The notes beneath the pieces are model-generated. The model was not told the origin of the DNA. It searched no databases and worked only from the letters and a program-made list of their open reading frames with translations. A program made the translations under genes and the position numbers. A stretch of DNA of 64,000 nucleotides. Origin: Actinoplanes campanulatus (GTDB lineage Bacteria; Actinomycetota; Actinomycetes; Mycobacteriales; Micromonosporaceae). This document shows, in pieces, positions 63,888 to 64,000 of this stretch (positions are counted from its first letter, which is position 1; the number at the start of each line of letters is the position of its first letter). The DNA lies in assembly GCF_014647795.1 (NCBI RefSeq), contig NZ_BMPW01000012.1, positions 242,629-306,628 of the forward strand. Direction: 5' to 3'.

Positions 63888-63921
63888 GAAGGCCCGTCAG
63901 GCATCTGCCTGGCGGGCCTTC
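63888..63921 (+). terminator. Intrinsic terminator of the ctaE-qcrCAB operon
   Basis: A 15-pair stem (GAAGGCCCGTCAGGC against GCCTGGCGGGCCTTC, one G-U pair) with an ATCT loop and a TCCCTTTTC tail follows qcrB by 19 bases. Nothing further is seen to the end of the window. Confidence 0.9.
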
Positions 63922-64000
63922 TCCCTTTTCCGGTACGGGCATGCCCCTTGTGATTTAACCCAGGTGTGGTTCGTAGGTGACCCCGGCTGGATACAAGAAC

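Overview
The window is a high-GC (roughly 70 percent or more), densely packed actinobacterial chromosome segment. GTG starts are frequent, ATGA/GTGA start-stop overlaps are common, and the cytochrome bcc-aa3 respiratory genes, DUF4191, DUF3043 and ESX-type secretion genes are actinobacterial hallmarks. The gene content and the intergenic GC-rich repeats suggest Micromonosporaceae, probably Actinoplanes or a relative (inference; no rRNA is present). From about 10.4 kb onwards the backbone genes follow, as I recall it, the order of the Mycobacterium tuberculosis Rv2219 to Rv2192c region (DUF4191, lipA, lipB, TIGR01777 epimerase, dlaT, pepA, gcvT, cobS/cobT, DUF3043, glycerate kinase, IscA-type protein, adoK-like kinase, ctaC, ctaF, trpD, ctaE, qcrCAB), with lineage-specific genes inserted between them.

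Layout. 0-10.2 kb: a type VII (ESX-like) secretion locus with eccD, divergent eccC, then an operon of an eccA-like ATPase fused to a beta-helix, eccE and an unnamed locus protein. 10.3-19.1 kb: DUF4191, a small ORF plus large LuxR/LAL regulator, a small Lys-tailed membrane protein behind a structured leader, lipA, and a T-box-controlled archaeal-type aspartyl-tRNA synthetase followed by a beta-propeller protein. 19.3-31.5 kb: lipB, two tandem paralogous membrane proteins, an epimerase, the 2-oxoacid dehydrogenase E2 (sucB/dlaT) and E3 (lpd), pepA and gcvT. Lipoate synthesis and transfer (lipA, lipB) thus sit beside the lipoylated E2 enzyme. 31.7-36.5 kb: cobalamin nucleotide-loop assembly (cobS and a CobU-CobT fusion), an M50 protease and an aldo/keto reductase. 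36.5-47.7 kb: a 2,010-residue low-complexity/TPR/WG-repeat protein, a three-gene ABC exporter, a cupin regulator divergent from azlC-azlD, and DUF3043. 47.7-55.1 kb: a MurA-family enzyme, nadA, glycerate kinase, an A-type Fe-S protein, a PfkB kinase, a P-loop kinase and a cysteine desulfurase-TusA pair. 55.2-63.9 kb: ctaC-ctaF, trpD, ctaG, ctaE and qcrCAB, most of the bcc-aa3 supercomplex (ctaD is not in the window).

The most interesting items are the translational T-box with an apparent Asp (GAC) specifier before an AspRS, an unassigned three-way-junction leader before a 76-residue membrane protein, the beta-helix/AAA+ fusion in the secretion locus, a TusA gene that appears to start with CTG inside a CTGA overlap, the CobU-CobT fusion, and the repeat-built giant WG protein. 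Several intergenic repeat families are also recorded. No tRNA, rRNA, CRISPR array, insertion sequence or prophage was recognised.
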